NCBI GenBank assembly: GCA_030770545.1
Contig: CM061097.1
Span: 17,502,501 to 17,566,500 of the forward strand
Direction of reading: 5' to 3'
Length of the DNA: 64,000 nucleotides
Source: Macropodus opercularis
Taxonomy: Eukaryota > Chordata > Actinopteri > Anabantiformes > Osphronemidae
Of the stretch, positions 45,086-57,607 are shown one piece after another; position 1 is the first letter of the stretch, and each line of letters opens with the position of its first letter. The notes below the pieces were generated by a model. That model ran no database searches. It was not told the origin of the DNA and saw only the letters and a list, made by a program, of their open reading frames with translations. A program made the position numbers and the translations under genes.

Positions 45086-45208
45086 CTGATAGGCATTGTT
45101 GTAACCTGTGTGGTGGAGGTCGTGGCGCACAGCAGAGGTCAGCATGATCAGCAGGTCCGTGCTGTTCATCTTACTTCTCAGGTCAGTCAGCCAGATCAAA
45201 CCATACAT
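45086..45208 (-). pseudogene. pde9a-like: PDE9A-like catalytic-domain exon (copy 2)
   Basis: Duplicate of 9702-9824, open over 41 codons with the same splice borders. In addition to the D-to-H and P-to-T changes, the Cys before the HD pair is Arg here (RHDLHHTG). Lack of the remaining catalytic exons again argues against an active enzyme. Confidence 0.65.
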
Positions 45209-45631
45209 CTGTTTAAAGGCAGGGCCACAGTGAAGGTCAGAAGGGGAGCTGTAGATGTTCTGAGCACAGCATTTGGAAAAAGAAGTGGGATATGTGATAG
45301 CAAGGCCATATTCTAGTCCCTTTTTATTCTAGAGCTTTACCAAATTTGTATGACATGATTTAAACCCGTTCACACTCTGTCGAATGAACATAAAGGCCCA
45401 GAGGAAACGACGTCTATGTTAATGGTAAATCTCAATGCAGGTCGAGAGATGAGGAAGCGCTCCGCGAAAAGCCATTGAAGCTTTTTAGACCTTAAAGGTT
45501 CCAGAACAGGAGGAGCAAAAGATAGAATGTCACATGCCAGTAACATCTTTCTAAACTCATTATTATGAAATGATTTTATATTTCTCTAAATCAAAGAGGC
45601 AGCTTTAAAGCCACCGAGCACATGACTGCAC

Positions 45632-45712
45632 CTCCAGTTTATTCCTGAATGAATCCACCTGCTTCTTCATCTCGTACACGACTGCAGGAGTTTCCATTTT
45701 CTTCTCCGAGCC
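45632..45712 (-). pseudogene. pde9a-like: PDE9A-like coiled-coil exon (copy 2)
   Basis: Duplicate of 10248-10328: 27 codons, same borders, essentially unchanged (one synonymous-type difference outside the core). Confidence 0.45.
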
Positions 45713-45942
45713 CTGCAGCCTGAGACACGCCATCAGTAAGGTCATTAGTACTTACACATCCCATCTATAGCTGTTTTGGACAAAGTGGAAACTTATTGGC
45801 TTTGCACTATAAATTTGATGTTCTTCTTCAAATATAGGAATATTTAACGTGATCACAATTGACTTACTTTTTCAATCGGACTTTTCCTGAGTAGCGTTAT
45901 TAAATACTGCCTACTGCCTTCTCTTATTCCACACCTTCCTAC

Positions 45943-46126
45943 CTTTTCTCCATAGCTGAGAGGTCAAACGGTTCACTCTTGCAGTTCGCAGCCACCACCT
46001 CTAGCTTGTAGCAGGAGTTTGGGATGTTGGGCTCCAGACTCGTGGAGATGTTGATGATGTTGCCTTTGGGGTTGTACAGCTTCAGGAAGTCATGGGGTCC
46101 TGACTCGGCTGCAGAGTGAAACAGAC
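45943..46126 (-). pseudogene. pde9a-like: PDE9A-like N-terminal exon (copy 2)
   Basis: Duplicate of 10559-10742, still open, with one residue change (NAKGN to NPKGN) and the same acceptor and donor. Confidence 0.5.
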
Positions 46127-46413
46127 CTGCAAAATTGTTTTTACATAATGTAAAATTGTCTGAAGGTCTAGTCATGGCAACTGGACTTCTTCTATTTCAA
46201 AGAAACGTTTCACCATCTATCCAGGCAGCTTCGTCAGTCTGTGGGAAGTTGGTAGAGACCACAGATTTATCCTCCAGTTTGGTTTCACTTCACACCTGTA
46301 AAGAATGGGTTCGTTATGCGAACAAAGGGGGCTGAAGGTATTGAGTAGGTGTGAATTCTCAACTACCGTGACTCGTCCTCCAACCATAACAGGGTCGTCA
46401 CAAAGTTTAATTT

Positions 46414-47060
46414 AATTCAACTTTATTTATATAGCCCCAATTCACAACATCAGTTATCTCAAGGCACTTTACAAGTAAGGTTTAAGACCTCACACAACTA
46501 AACTCAACAAATCCCACATAGAGCAAGCTTTTAATTGTAGCCAATCAATAAATTGTACATTTTAATAGCAGAGAGGAAAAACTCCCTCTATAGAGGAAGA
46601 AACCTCCAGCAGACCCAGGCTCAGTGTGGGAGAACATCTGCCTTGACCGGTTGGGGTGAGGAGATAGAGAAGAGAGAAAAGAACACAACCACAACAAAAC
46701 AAGCAGCAACAGAACACAGGCTGGATGGTTGGACCAGCAACTGAACACTGGAGACACACGGCTCTGAGTCTGACGATACCTGGAGATGAGAATAGAGAGA
46801 GAGAGACAGAAAGAGAGAAGCACAACTACAGGAGAAAAGAGACAAAGTTAGTCACATGTGGTCATGGAGGCATGTTAGCGGATAGAAGAAACCGAAAAGA
46901 GCTCAGTGAATGAAGGACGTCCCAGCATCTACGTCTATAGCAGCTTAACTAAGAGATGGTTCCGAGTGAACAGAACCATCTCTAACTATACGCTTTGTCA
47001 AAAAGAAAGGTTTTAAGCCTAGTTTTGAAACTAGAGAGAGTGTCTGCTTCTCAAACCTGG
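46414..47060 (+). repeat. Interspersed teleost-type repeat (copy 2)
   Basis: Duplicate of 11030-11690 with small indels in the AGAGA tracts. Confidence 0.65.
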
Positions 47061-47371
47061 AAGTGATGCAGGTTGCATATTATCACAAAACCAGTCCACA
47101 CAGGATAAATAAGTGTCCTTCTGATGTTGGGAATGTCCATACGCATGTGAATGTATATGATACCATGTATGGTTGGAATACTTGCAATATTGTCTCGTCT
47201 CATCATCTATGGCTGTGTATTTGGCCAGTTAGCAAGTGGTCCTCGTATGGCTAAAATCGTAGAATGTGGGCCACACTACATGGTCTACTGCCACTGGATG
47301 TATGAGTACTAAGTGTTTGAAGAGACAGCATTGTCAGATAATAGGGAATCTATGTCAAATCCCCACGGTTT

Positions 47372-48477
47372 CTAGTTAGATTGTTCATACAGTTGTCTCT
47401 TGCGTCTTAGCAATGTCTCCTTATCTGCTCCCTGTGGGTGTCTCGTCTGAAGCATCGTGGGGAAAGGTTTTGCAGTGGGACGCACAGATCCACGTGTCCC
47501 TCTCGGCAATCCGGACTGCAGGGTGGTTAGCAATACTTGGTATGGTCCTGTCCAGCGCTTCCGTCTGAGATCCTTCACCACGATCCAGTCCCCAGGCTGG
47601 ATGTTGTGTAGTTCATCAACTGCAGGCTCAGGGAGGGCTGCTTCAACCTTGGGGAACATGAGCTTAAGAGTCTGGTTTCGTCATCCATCCCTGTTAAGCT
47701 TAACTTATTTTGAGGAAAAGGTGTGTTGGTCATTCGCATAGGTCGCCCCATGACAATTTCATAAGGACAAAGTCCAGTTGCTTTATGTGGACGACCCGCA
47801 TAAACATTAAGGCCAACGGTAAAACTTTAACCCATGACAACTGCATTTCAGTCATTCATTTTTGTTTTCAGAGTGTGATTTGCTCTTTGCACTGCACCAC
47901 CACTTGCTGGATGGTTGGCACAGTGTGTCTTCAGATTTATCTGCAGGCTCTCTGACACACTTTGTACAACATTATTTACAAAATGTGAGCCATTATCACT
48001 ACTTAATCTTGAAGGCAAGCCCCACCTTGGGATCACTTCTGCTGATGCCTGCTACTGAGACAGCAGAAGCATTTCTGATGGGAAACACTGGATCCATTTT
48101 GAGAACATGTCTATTATGACTAGGCCATATTTGGAACCAGCACATGGAGTCAACTCAATAAAATCCATCATTAAATGTTTAAATGGACCTTCAGGTTGTG
48201 GATGTGCTGTTGTGGACATTTCTGCAGTTCTGACAACATTGTTAGTAGCACAAATTACACATCTTTTACAAAAGTCTTCAGCATAGGTTGAGAAACCTGG
48301 TGCATAAGACAATCTATTTAAAATATCCAACACCCCCCCTTTTGACACATGGTCAGGACCATGAGTCAATTTGGGGAAGATGGACTTCGGTCGTACTGGG
48401 AAACCCTGCTGGTCCACCCAGACGCCCGAGGGGAGTTTAGTAAACCCTTTCTTTTCCAAGTGTTCATAACTAATCAT
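47372..48477 (-). pseudogene. ERV A integrase fragment (copy 2)
   Basis: More complete than copy 1. The frame 48477-48052 runs from the zinc domain (HGPDHVSKGG, CKRC) into the core (FKHLMMDFIELTPCAGSKY, VIIDMFSKW with the first catalytic Asp). It then shifts to 48036-47848 with SDNGSHFVNN and SGGAVQRANHTLK, where the catalytic Glu is again Gln (47887-47889), and to 47659-47372 with the GPYQ C-terminal domain. A frameshift near 48040 separates the two core halves. Retroviral, gamma/epsilon-like. Confidence 0.75.
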
Positions 48478-49322
48478 TTGAGGGCTCTAATCATTCAGTT
48501 CTCATCTATTTCACATACTCTGCACTTAAACTTCAGCTCTGGAGGTCAGATGTTGAGATTACTTTCAGGTATTTATCAGATCAAATTAAGTCAAGTCCAA
48601 CTGGTAAAGTGGCTTTTTCAAAATATTTTCTTCAATATTTCATTTATCTCGTTTTGTCAGAACATTTTCAAGATTTAATTCTGATATGAATGAATTCTAA
48701 TTGCATTTTATTTAGAAATTTGATTATCATCTTTATCCCAACACTAACCCATTTACTAAGACAAGTCTGCATGAACAGTAACAACAATTTAAAACTGTTC
48801 AGTGCTTTCAATTTTACCGAATTTTAAATTTTATTCCTTTTATTATAAAACCTTTCTGTTTCAATTTTCACTTCATCACTTTCACTTTCACTTCATGGTC
48901 CTTCAGAGAGTCTGTAAAACATTTGAAAAATCATTAGCTCACATATAACATTTGTTTAAAAAGAAAACAAAACAAAACAAAACAAAAGGGTCACAAGTCA
49001 GGAGTCAAGTCAAAAAGTCAGTTATGGTCACAAAAACAATCCCATGTATGTTGTTCTATGGGACTGGAGATCTCATCAAAGTCACTAATCCATGGACAGC
49101 AATATCCTTCTAAACACCAAATAGGACATCACATTCATTTTTGGTAAGAATTTAGGCAGATCCAATACTTCTAGGATGCGTCAATAGTAGAACCTAATTA
49201 TTTCACCCTCCGGAGGAACAATCTGGCCAAAACAACACATATTAACCCTTAAAGTTTCAGCAAATCCCAAATACGTGAGTCAGGATTTCCAACATGAAGC
49301 CTCTACATTTACACCCAGTTGC
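48470..49322. other. Block present only in copy 2
   Basis: About 850 AT-rich bp with no counterpart at 13606 in copy 1. It contains an (AAAAC)n tract near 48965-48985. No terminal repeats or target duplication, so it may be a deletion in copy 1 rather than an insertion here. No gene recognised. Confidence 0.55.
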
Positions 49323-49978
49323 TAATCAATAAAGTACCGACACAAAATCTAGCAGAAGACGTTAAAACTGCTCCCTCACGGTTCCAAAGCCAATGAACCC
49401 TTTGGTGTAGGTTCAGACAGGACGGGGTGGAGGCGTCAAATATTATCTGTTCCTGTAGACACAGACCTGAGACGTCTACACTAATCACTTCTCTGGTCAT
49501 CCTTAATGTCATCATTAATATCTGCTGAGAACATGTGATGCATTTTAGAAATGATAGACTTATTGATCTAATTATTACATGTCTGATGTCGTTTCTTTTC
49601 CTATGGAATCTGAAAAACTCTCACTGCTCCTAATGATTCTTCTTTGGCTTGTGGGACATAAAGAAACCTTCTGGATGTGAAACTACTCTGAACATTAGTC
49701 ACTGTGACAGAGTTTGTCCTGTATGTGAGAACTGTTCTTATAATGACTTCATGCATCCTCTAGATGTTCCTGTGCTCAATATTCCTGTGGTGTGAATTTC
49801 AACAGTTCCGAGTTTTACCTTCCATCCTTTGAAGAGTCAGCAGCTGCTCATCCATCACCCAGTTCACTGCAGACCAACACCTTCCAGTTTTCACTCAGCA
49901 TTTGGTTCTTTTGTCTTGATTCTGGTGCCTGTAATCAGTAGTATTAGTCTGAGTCTTGGTCTAAGTCCTGCCCAGAGG

Positions 49979-50138
49979 TCAGAGAGTCTTTTCTTCCTCC
50001 ACCTCAGACTTTTCCTGCAGCTGGTTAGTTGTTAGGCTGGTCTCAGATTCCTGTAGCGGTGACGTCTCTTTGATGAATCTCTTTCCCTGCCTTGTTCTTT
50101 TCTTGCCAACTTCCTCTTTTCCCGCTTCAACATTTCCT
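49979..50138 (-). CDS. Possible lysine-rich terminal exon (copy 2)
   Basis: Duplicate of 14237-14395, still open, with several residue changes and the same acceptor-like site and stop. Confidence 0.3.
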
Positions 50139-50264
50139 CTAAAAACACTACATGGATGACATGAAATACATGAACAAAATCAGACTGACAGAACATCTGT
50201 CTGCAGTCAGTCAGTCACATCCTGTAAGAACTAATAAGCCATTTCTCTGTTTTTGTTCGTAGAC

Positions 50265-50736
50265 TGTAGAGGCAAAAACCTGTTAGGAACTGTTGTTTTT
50301 TATTCTTGCAAGAAGAGAAATACACAGAGTCAGTGCAAAACTGTCCTGCCTGAGTGTAGATCTGAAGTCATCTACTCTGCGCCTACCTAAATACCTCCTC
50401 CGTTGCTAGGGAGTAAATATGTGTCTTCTCATTAGCTCACTCAGTCACTGTCTTGCAGCAGGAAAAGTGTAATAGAAACAAAGTAAATCAAAGTTCTGCT
50501 GCCATGCTCTCATGGCCATGGCCCATGCTGTAAAACTATTTTAACTAAAAAGTATCTCCCTAGCTCCCTTTCCCACGAGAAAGAAAAGGCTCATTCTGAA
50601 ATATTTCTGTAAGCAGGTATATAACTCATTCTATGATTACTTTGCTTAGTACAGATACATATGAGCATATATCAAGTGATATGAATCACAGTTCTGTCAC
50701 AAGGGAAAATACCCATATAGTAGAAATTCCATTACA
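50265..50736 (-). mobile_element. Solo LTR, 472 bp, target duplication TAGAC
   Basis: Plus-strand ends TGTAGAGGC and CCATTACA, flanked by TAGAC at 50260-50264 and 50737-50741. The empty site is in copy 1 at about 14535-14545. Same family as 11774 and 25487, with internal deletions. Confidence 0.9.
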
Positions 50737-51428
50737 TAGACTCACTTGGACAGATGCTTTAAGTACTTTTCAACAACTTTCTACACACTCTGATGTTTCC
50801 ATCCCACTGGTTGGATCTCAACATTCACACATTACCTTTGAATAATTGTCTTCTGAGCAACGTATCTACTGTAAACTAGATACTGAAGAAATCATCACGA
50901 AGCTCAAACCTATTCTCCTCCCATTATTAGAAATATCTGATTTTATCTCAATCACACACAAATTATTTCCCAGCTCTCCTATTTCTGACTGATCTCTCTT
51001 CTTCTTAAACAATCGAACAAACAAACAAACTACATAAAACAAGGTTTTAACAAATAGTTACAAGTAATAAGAGTTTGCTTCACAAGTTCTGGCAGAATTA
51101 CAAAAGACCACAAACATCTAAAACATGCAGAGAAACTCCACACCTGCTGTTTTTGTAGCGTTACAAGTCAAAAAGATATCAAATCCTTATAAGCATGACA
51201 TTTTTTAATCTAGTAAACTGCTAAATCGAAACATATCAGTTAAACACAGCTGTGTTGTATGTGGAGTAGTTTGTTTTTCTGAACTGTAGTAAAGTGAAGA
51301 AGAGAGTAAAACATTTCTAAAACTTCTAAGAACCTCTAAGTATCTGCATATGAAACACTACTTGTTTAGGTAATAAATCAGCTCCCAATGATGCAATTAA
51401 CAATTAACAGGCTTGTGAATGGGTTCAA

Positions 51429-51770
51429 ATGGAAACTGTTTATTTCACCTACTGTCAAACAACAGCTCTTTTCAAAACAAGTGAAATTGTTGCAGTTTGC
51501 CATGAAACTGCTCATGTGCTGACACTTGAGCTTTACAGAGTTTCAAGCAAAATGGAAGACACGATGAAGAATCTGAATCATGAAGGCAAACAATGCTCTG
51601 CCGTGTTTCAGGTGGAGGTGATCTGTTGTGCGGGTATCACGACAGCTGGAGGCGATGAACCCAACGCAGCATGTCCTGGATGGAGAGATGTCACACAAGA
51701 AAAAGATTCACCCATTAGGGGGCAGTCTTCACTGACAGATGGTGTGATCTCAATAGAAGTGCACAGTTAG
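51429..51770 (+). CDS. Hypothetical 113-residue open frame (copy 2)
   Basis: Duplicate of 22366-22707 with a few residue differences (for example CCAGI for CCAGF). No domain recognised. Confidence 0.15.
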   Translation: METVYFTYCQTTALFKTSEIVAVCHETAHVLTLELYRVSSKMEDTMKNLNHEGKQCSAVFQVEVICCAGITTAGGDEPNAACPGWRDVTQEKDSPIRGQSSLTDGVISIEVHS

Positions 51771-54060
51771 ACATGATACATGTTGCTTGCTATTAGCAAA
51801 CAATGATATACATCACTGACAGGTTTATAAAGCTTCCATCAAAATCTATATTTGGGTAAGAAGAGTAAACTTTTTTCATCCATTTCTCTTTGCTCCAACT
51901 CCTGGATTCTGGGGAGAGTATTTCAAGTTTTAACAGAAGTAAAAGCTCCCTCACAGTTATTGAATTGTTTCCACGTGGGACGATGAGTCATAAGCATGAG
52001 ACCCGAGAGAAGAATCCAACAGGATGTGGGATTATGATGAGAAAAAGCATCAAGTGGACAAAATAACTACTGCAAAGGAGGTGAAAGGCAGATATCAGTC
52101 ACTAGATTACGGCTGGGTTGCATTTAAAGAATAAAGAAAAGCAAACAAACTAAACATTTGTGAATCTCACAGCTGTGTTTCATTACATCAAGTCTTTAGG
52201 GTGAACAACGCCTAAAGGAAGATGTGTTTAAATGTTCATATATACAGACAATATTTGAGGACTCATGAGAACCAACAGAACACAATTTTTTCTTACAAAC
52301 AGCAAATCATAGATAGTAGTCAACTGGCTGCAAAGCCCTCACATCTCTCATCCAGGAGAGTTCCTAATCTGCCATTAACAACTGACATATCCCACAGGAC
52401 TTGATTTGGCTGGACAAGTCTTGCTGCCAGGTATGTTTTGCTATTTAAGTGAGACAACGCATACATTCCTACAGCAAACTGTATGTTTGTACTTATACTT
52501 TCTGAAAGGTCTAGTAAAACTGTCTAAATATCAACAAACCGTTGATGTGTAAAATTGTTACAGAATAATTACAGAAGTCACTAAGCAAACTATGAATAAA
52601 TAAACAAACAACAACCAGTTGTTGACGTTTAATTTGTTCCAGCGTCGTAGACGTACTAGTTTACCTTGATTGCTAATCTGACATTAATCTTTTTCTGCCA
52701 AATGTTGCCTGAGCTGAAGCTGCATTGGGGTTTAAAAGTGTCTTGTGATATCAGAAAAGCTGTTCAACCACACTGGTTGTTGGACTGGCGACCTGTACCG
52801 CTCCTCTCAACCCACATGACAGCTGGAATAGACTCCTAGTTCCAGAATCAAAAGGAGTGGGACCCTCTGCTTCAGTGCTGTGTTAAAACCCTGCATCTCT
52901 GGTGGCCTGGTGGTGCATCAACCTATGACACAGGCAGTTTGCACGTTTACAAAGGTTCAATCTGTGGCAGTTCTGTTCTCCAGCCAGCTGAGGCAACGTC
53001 TCTTTGGACTTTGTAGCTGGTTCACGGAACACACGTGTAATTTCATGTATCTGATCAATTAGTTTGAATTCTGGTTAGTCAGCGTCTTGCTCTGTACTTA
53101 GTCAGGTAGGATTTTGTTTTATTTTATAGAATAATTATTACTTTTATTTATTAACATATATGATTTCACTATTTATCCTCATAGCGAGTGTCTATAGTTA
53201 GTTGTTGTGCTTTGTGTTGTGTTAGTTGTTTGTTTATTAAAGACAATATTCCTGTTGAATCACAACCAGCCTTCCAGTGTCTGCTTTTTTGTTTGTCACA
53301 CACCTTTTTTTTTAAATCTCAAAATGGTAAACACTCACTCTCACTCATCATCTAACCCATTTAGTAAAAGGTTTTCCCAGCTGTTCGTCAGGTTAACTAT
53401 GACTTCAAGCACAAGTCAAACTCATTTCCACAAAACTAACCCAGACTCAAATCTGTACGACATTCAGCTTCCTATCGTTATAATGAAACTACACAGAGTA
53501 CAGGGCAACAACCATGGTTTGTGACCACAGTGATGGCATTACTTCTTTACCTGATTATTAACATCTTCTATGTTTGAACCTTTTTGGAAGCAGGGGGCAT
53601 CTCAGTCTCAACTGCCACTGCAGGAGTCTGCTTGTGTGTCACCTGGAATTCAGGGGAAAAACAAAAACACATTCATCGCATCTATAAACATTAATAGAAT
53701 TTAAAACTTATACTGGATGAAAATGATCCCTGAAAAAGCAACTACATTAAAACTGACAAGATGACGTGGCCTTTTCTAGTGATAACAGTAAGTATCACAG
53801 CAACATATCAATTGGTGCCATGGATCACATTTAAAATACAACTTTGAAGAAATGCACAATTATAATAAGAAGAACTTAAGGTTTGATAATGACAGGTGTT
53901 ACACCAATGACGGACAAATGAAATGTAGTATCCTAAACGTATGAGCTACAGTACACTCCCTGCAAGGGCCCCATGAGCGAAAGAGAACCAACATGTTCAT
54001 CAGGTTAACCACGACTTCAACCACAAGTTAAACACAGTTCCACACAAAACCCTGACTCAA
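51771..54060. other. Non-coding stretch of copy 2
   Basis: Aligns with 22708-26320 minus the hAT-like element and the solo LTR. It includes 52197-52510, which is missing from the matching place in copy 1 but present at 2041-2400. Confidence 0.5.
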
Positions 54061-54459
54061 ATCTGTACGAAATACAGTGGTAGCCGTTAAGTGTCGTGTT
54101 CCACCGCGTTGGTTTGTCATTTCTGCCACGTTTGCACTGCATTTTTGCCGAGGCACAGCGTGTGTTACGTGTAAATGACCTGTAGGTGGCGATGGGCTGA
54201 CACTCATAGCCGGTCATGGTTAGTCCTACAACGACACAGTACTGTACCGAGGATTTCTGTGAATTCTTTATTTATGTAGTTACCAGACGTTATAATATAA
54301 ACTCACAACCCAATAAATGAGTAAGGTTCACTAAAATGGCAAGTTATACAAGAAAATCTCATTCTATGGCGGCTACATACATTCACACAAGAACACCTGT
54401 GAAGCCACCCTGGCGGTGTCTTGTGTAGTTCAGCGGGTCCCGTTTTGGCGACCCGAGTT
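54061..54459. other. Block present only in copy 2
   Basis: About 400 bp absent from copy 1 (junction at about 26318). Higher GC at both ends; short minus-strand frames only. No terminal repeat or target duplication recognised. Confidence 0.5.
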
Positions 54460-55184
54460 TCTGCCTGTTTGACATTTTAATTTCTGAAATCTCCTTATAA
54501 TCAACTCATAACAGACATAGCGTGTTTGAAAGATATAATCCTTGACACATCTGTTTTGTTTACCCTGTCTTCTGCGCTTTGTGAACTGAAGTGAGCTGCT
54601 GCCACCAGCGCCCACAAGCTGACAGGACGTGAGCGATCACGTGATGAGTCCAGCGGAGACCAATACACATAATGTATGAATTAAAAGACGCCTCCGACGA
54701 TTCACTCCTTGACAAAACACGGTGTTGGGACACACTAGACAAGAGTTAGCATATGAATACACCTGCTGTAAAGTGCAGGAAGCGATGTGATCGAATGTTC
54801 CCTGTTTTAACTCACTGTTTTATGGTTTTTGTTTCTATATGAAGCACCGTTGATTCTCTACAAGAGAAAAACAATATGGTGAAGTTCACTTACCGGAAGA
54901 AATTTTGACAACTAAATAGATATAAGCACATCTTTAAAAGTGAAAAGTATCATATATTAATTACATCGCAGTAACAGAAATATGTGGAGATATTTATATC
55001 ACAGCAGACGTGACACAGTGGGTGTGTAGATATTTTGGGAGACGCCTGCTGCCTTTAAAGCATTTCAACATCAAACAAAAGACACGGCCATTATAACTTT
55101 GGAGTCAATGGAAAATAATTGTAAGATAAAAATGCAGTTTTTCAGATTAAAATTCAGAGCTTTTTATAGAAAAATAAAATAAAA

Positions 55185-55258
55185 CACGAGTGGGGATCGA
55201 ATTTGCTTGTGTTGCGAAGTTAAAGTCACGCACTAAGACCACTAACTACATACGGGAC
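55185..55258 (-). pseudogene. tRNA-derived sequence (copy 2)
   Basis: Duplicate of 27042-27116, with a 1-bp loss in the box A region. Confidence 0.35.
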
Positions 55259-56157
55259 CGGAGGTCTTGGTTTCCTACGTGTTAGACAACCATTCATTCA
55301 CAGAAATCAGATACTACATAATAAAAGCATTTGTATGTTTATGATAATCAGCCACTGCAGTAACAGGCCTCTGTGAAGTGGAGATACGTAAAAAACTTTG
55401 CGACACCTGGTGGTTAAACAGAGACCAACACCAAGATCATTTTTTTGCCCACAGCAGAAATTAAAATATTTAGGAAGAGACGCCCTGGTGACGTAGTGGA
55501 GACGCAAACATGCTGCAGTGAAAACGGATGACATTTTGAAGTGCTGCCACTATAAGTAGTGTGTTCAGCTTCCTATTATTATAATGAAACTACACACAGT
55601 ACAGAGCAACAACCATGATTTGTGACCACAGTGATGGCCCTACGTCTTTACCTGATTATTAACATCTTACTGGAAGCAGGGGGCATCTCACTCTCAACTG
55701 CCACTGCAGGAGTCTGCTTGTGTGTCACCTGGAATTCAGGGGAAAAACAAAAACACATTAACAACAGATAGATACCACATCTCTACAGATGAATAGGCTG
55801 TAAGTAAGTAAGTCGTAAGTATCAGCAACAGTCAGTATCGATAATGCTTAAAATGTCTTACATTATACAGTTCACTTAATACAGTAATTAAGGATTGAAT
55901 TTTGAACATATAAATCGTTATTAATTATCTACCACACTTCTGTGGAAGGACACATGTACAACTGAAACACAGTCTGGTTAAACACTGCTAACAAAATGGT
56001 TCAAACCTTGTTATACAGTGGTTGTGTAAATATTGTCAACAGTTAGCCTTAGGTTAGCTTGTTAGCGACATTGCTACTTTAACTTTAGTTATTGTGTATT
56101 CAAACATCTAGCAGCGCTACTGTACACAGTAAACATTTCACTGAGGAGGCCACCTAC

Positions 56158-56254
56158 CTGCCCAGCTTTCAGCTTTTACTCCTTCTCTGTCGGTTGCTAT
56201 AACTTTACATTTTTCTAAAAGAGTAGCGCGTGTGCTAGTTCCGGACGCCGCCAT
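56158..56254 (-). CDS. Candidate first coding exon (copy 2)
   Basis: Duplicate of 28016-28112. Reads MAASGTSTRATLLEKCK and keeps the |GTAGGT donor. Additional upstream in-frame ATGs exist (open to 56377), but the ATG in the GGCGGC context is the likelier start. Confidence 0.45.
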
Positions 56255-56460
56255 ATTGGATGTTATCGATGCAGTTTTTCCCGAGTACCTCTGCGTCATG
56301 GTCGTCATGGTGACGCGGGAGTTTGGATCTGATTGGCTCAGAATATTAACTGCTAGATCGGCGGTTGATGACGTCACGTAACTGTGGTGTCGGCTAAACA
56401 GACGAACCTGGTACCAGTCATATCATTTCCACGAAGACAGAGAAACAGAGGTAAGACAAT
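56240..56460. promoter_or_regulatory. Bidirectional-looking promoter (copy 2)
   Basis: YY1-type site, inverted CCAAT box and TGACGTCA (56369-56376) all retained. Plus-side donor AACAGAG|GTAAGA at 56451. Confidence 0.55.
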
Positions 56461-56990
56461 TTACAGCTGAGATAAAATGTTTGTATGTTATTTTTGCTAG
56501 TTGGGAAATGTCTTGAACTACTTATTGCGTGTATTGTGACGTTTTTTTTACTATTGTGATTTGGTTACTATTGGTTTTTTATTTCACCTGAAAAACTACT
56601 TATCATGTCAGTGTTTGCTATCGTTTTCCATGTGTTCTTTTTGATGTGCTCTATTAAAACATTAGAGTGTTCACCTTATTGAAACGAAAACGAAAAGTCA
56701 GGGGTCACACTAGAAAACTGTCATGGAGGATCATTCCCTTATTTGTCCACGAGGGGGCAGCGTCTGCCCTGTACGCGGCCACTTGTAGCGTTTTTCCCAG
56801 CATGTCTGACTTTAGCATCGGCTCGACATCCGGGACCGAAGACAGACAGCGGACGCTCCATTCAGAGTGAGTCCAGTGTTCTGAAGCAACTATGTGTAGG
56901 TGAAGAATGTGTGTGTAGCTTGTAGCATGTTTCTTTGTGGACACATTTGTAAATATGCCTATTCCTGTTCTGTTTAATCAGCAGGACTGA

Positions 56991-57422
56991 GAGGACCAAC
57001 AGTTACATTCTTGTCCTACGAGAGGCAGCGTTGACCAGCACAGTGGGAGAGACACGCTGAGTGAATCTCCACTGCACCGTCGAGTCACCACGAAGGACTT
57101 CATCACTACACATCTGTACAGTGCAACAGTGTCTCTGGTGACAAGGGGAGGGAAACCTAACGGTGCTAACGTAACTCCCCGCGACACCACGAAGACCAGT
57201 TGCTCCGGTGACGTCCCAACAAGCTGTCTGCCACTGCACCAGCACAGAGGACAGAGACAGGACAGCTGCTGTGAATCGGCATCAGGGTTGGATCCGGCAG
57301 AAGTAGGTACTGACACAACCACTGAGCAGTGTGAGAAATACCCTGTGTGTTGTAGAACCCAGTTCAAATATTCCATTTATATTCCTGTTACCCCTTTAGC
57401 TGTTGCTAAGATTTTCCAATGA
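56991..57422 (+). CDS. Open frame without ATG before the minisatellite (copy 2)
   Basis: 144 codons, duplicate of 28888-29295, extended upstream because a stop in copy 1 is a Cys codon here. No ATG, no recognised domain. Confidence 0.25.
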   Translation, partial: EDQQLHSCPTRGSVDQHSGRDTLSESPLHRRVTTKDFITTHLYSATVSLVTRGGKPNGANVTPRDTTKTSCSGDVPTSCLPLHQHRGQRQDSCCESASGLDPAEVGTDTTTEQCEKYPVCCRTQFKYSIYIPVTPLAVAKIFQ

Positions 57423-57562
57423 TCAAGACATGTATTTCTATTTTGGGTGTATTTGTCATAACAGCAGTAATAGTCTTTACAATTATTTGGAGTAAACACA
57501 TCTGTGGAGATGGATGGATTCCATGTTTAAGCAGTGGAAAGGTTTCATCTCGTCAGAAGTGA
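57419..57562 (+). CDS. 47-residue membrane mini-ORF (copy 2)
   Basis: Same sequence as 29292-29435, with the same ATGA overlap and hydrophobic residues 5-24. Confidence 0.3.
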   Translation: MIKTCISILGVFVITAVIVFTIIWSKHICGDGWIPCLSSGKVSSRQK

Positions 57563-57607
57563 CATCTTGAATAGTTTCACTAGTGTGATGGGTGGTTGGA
57601 TTGACCC

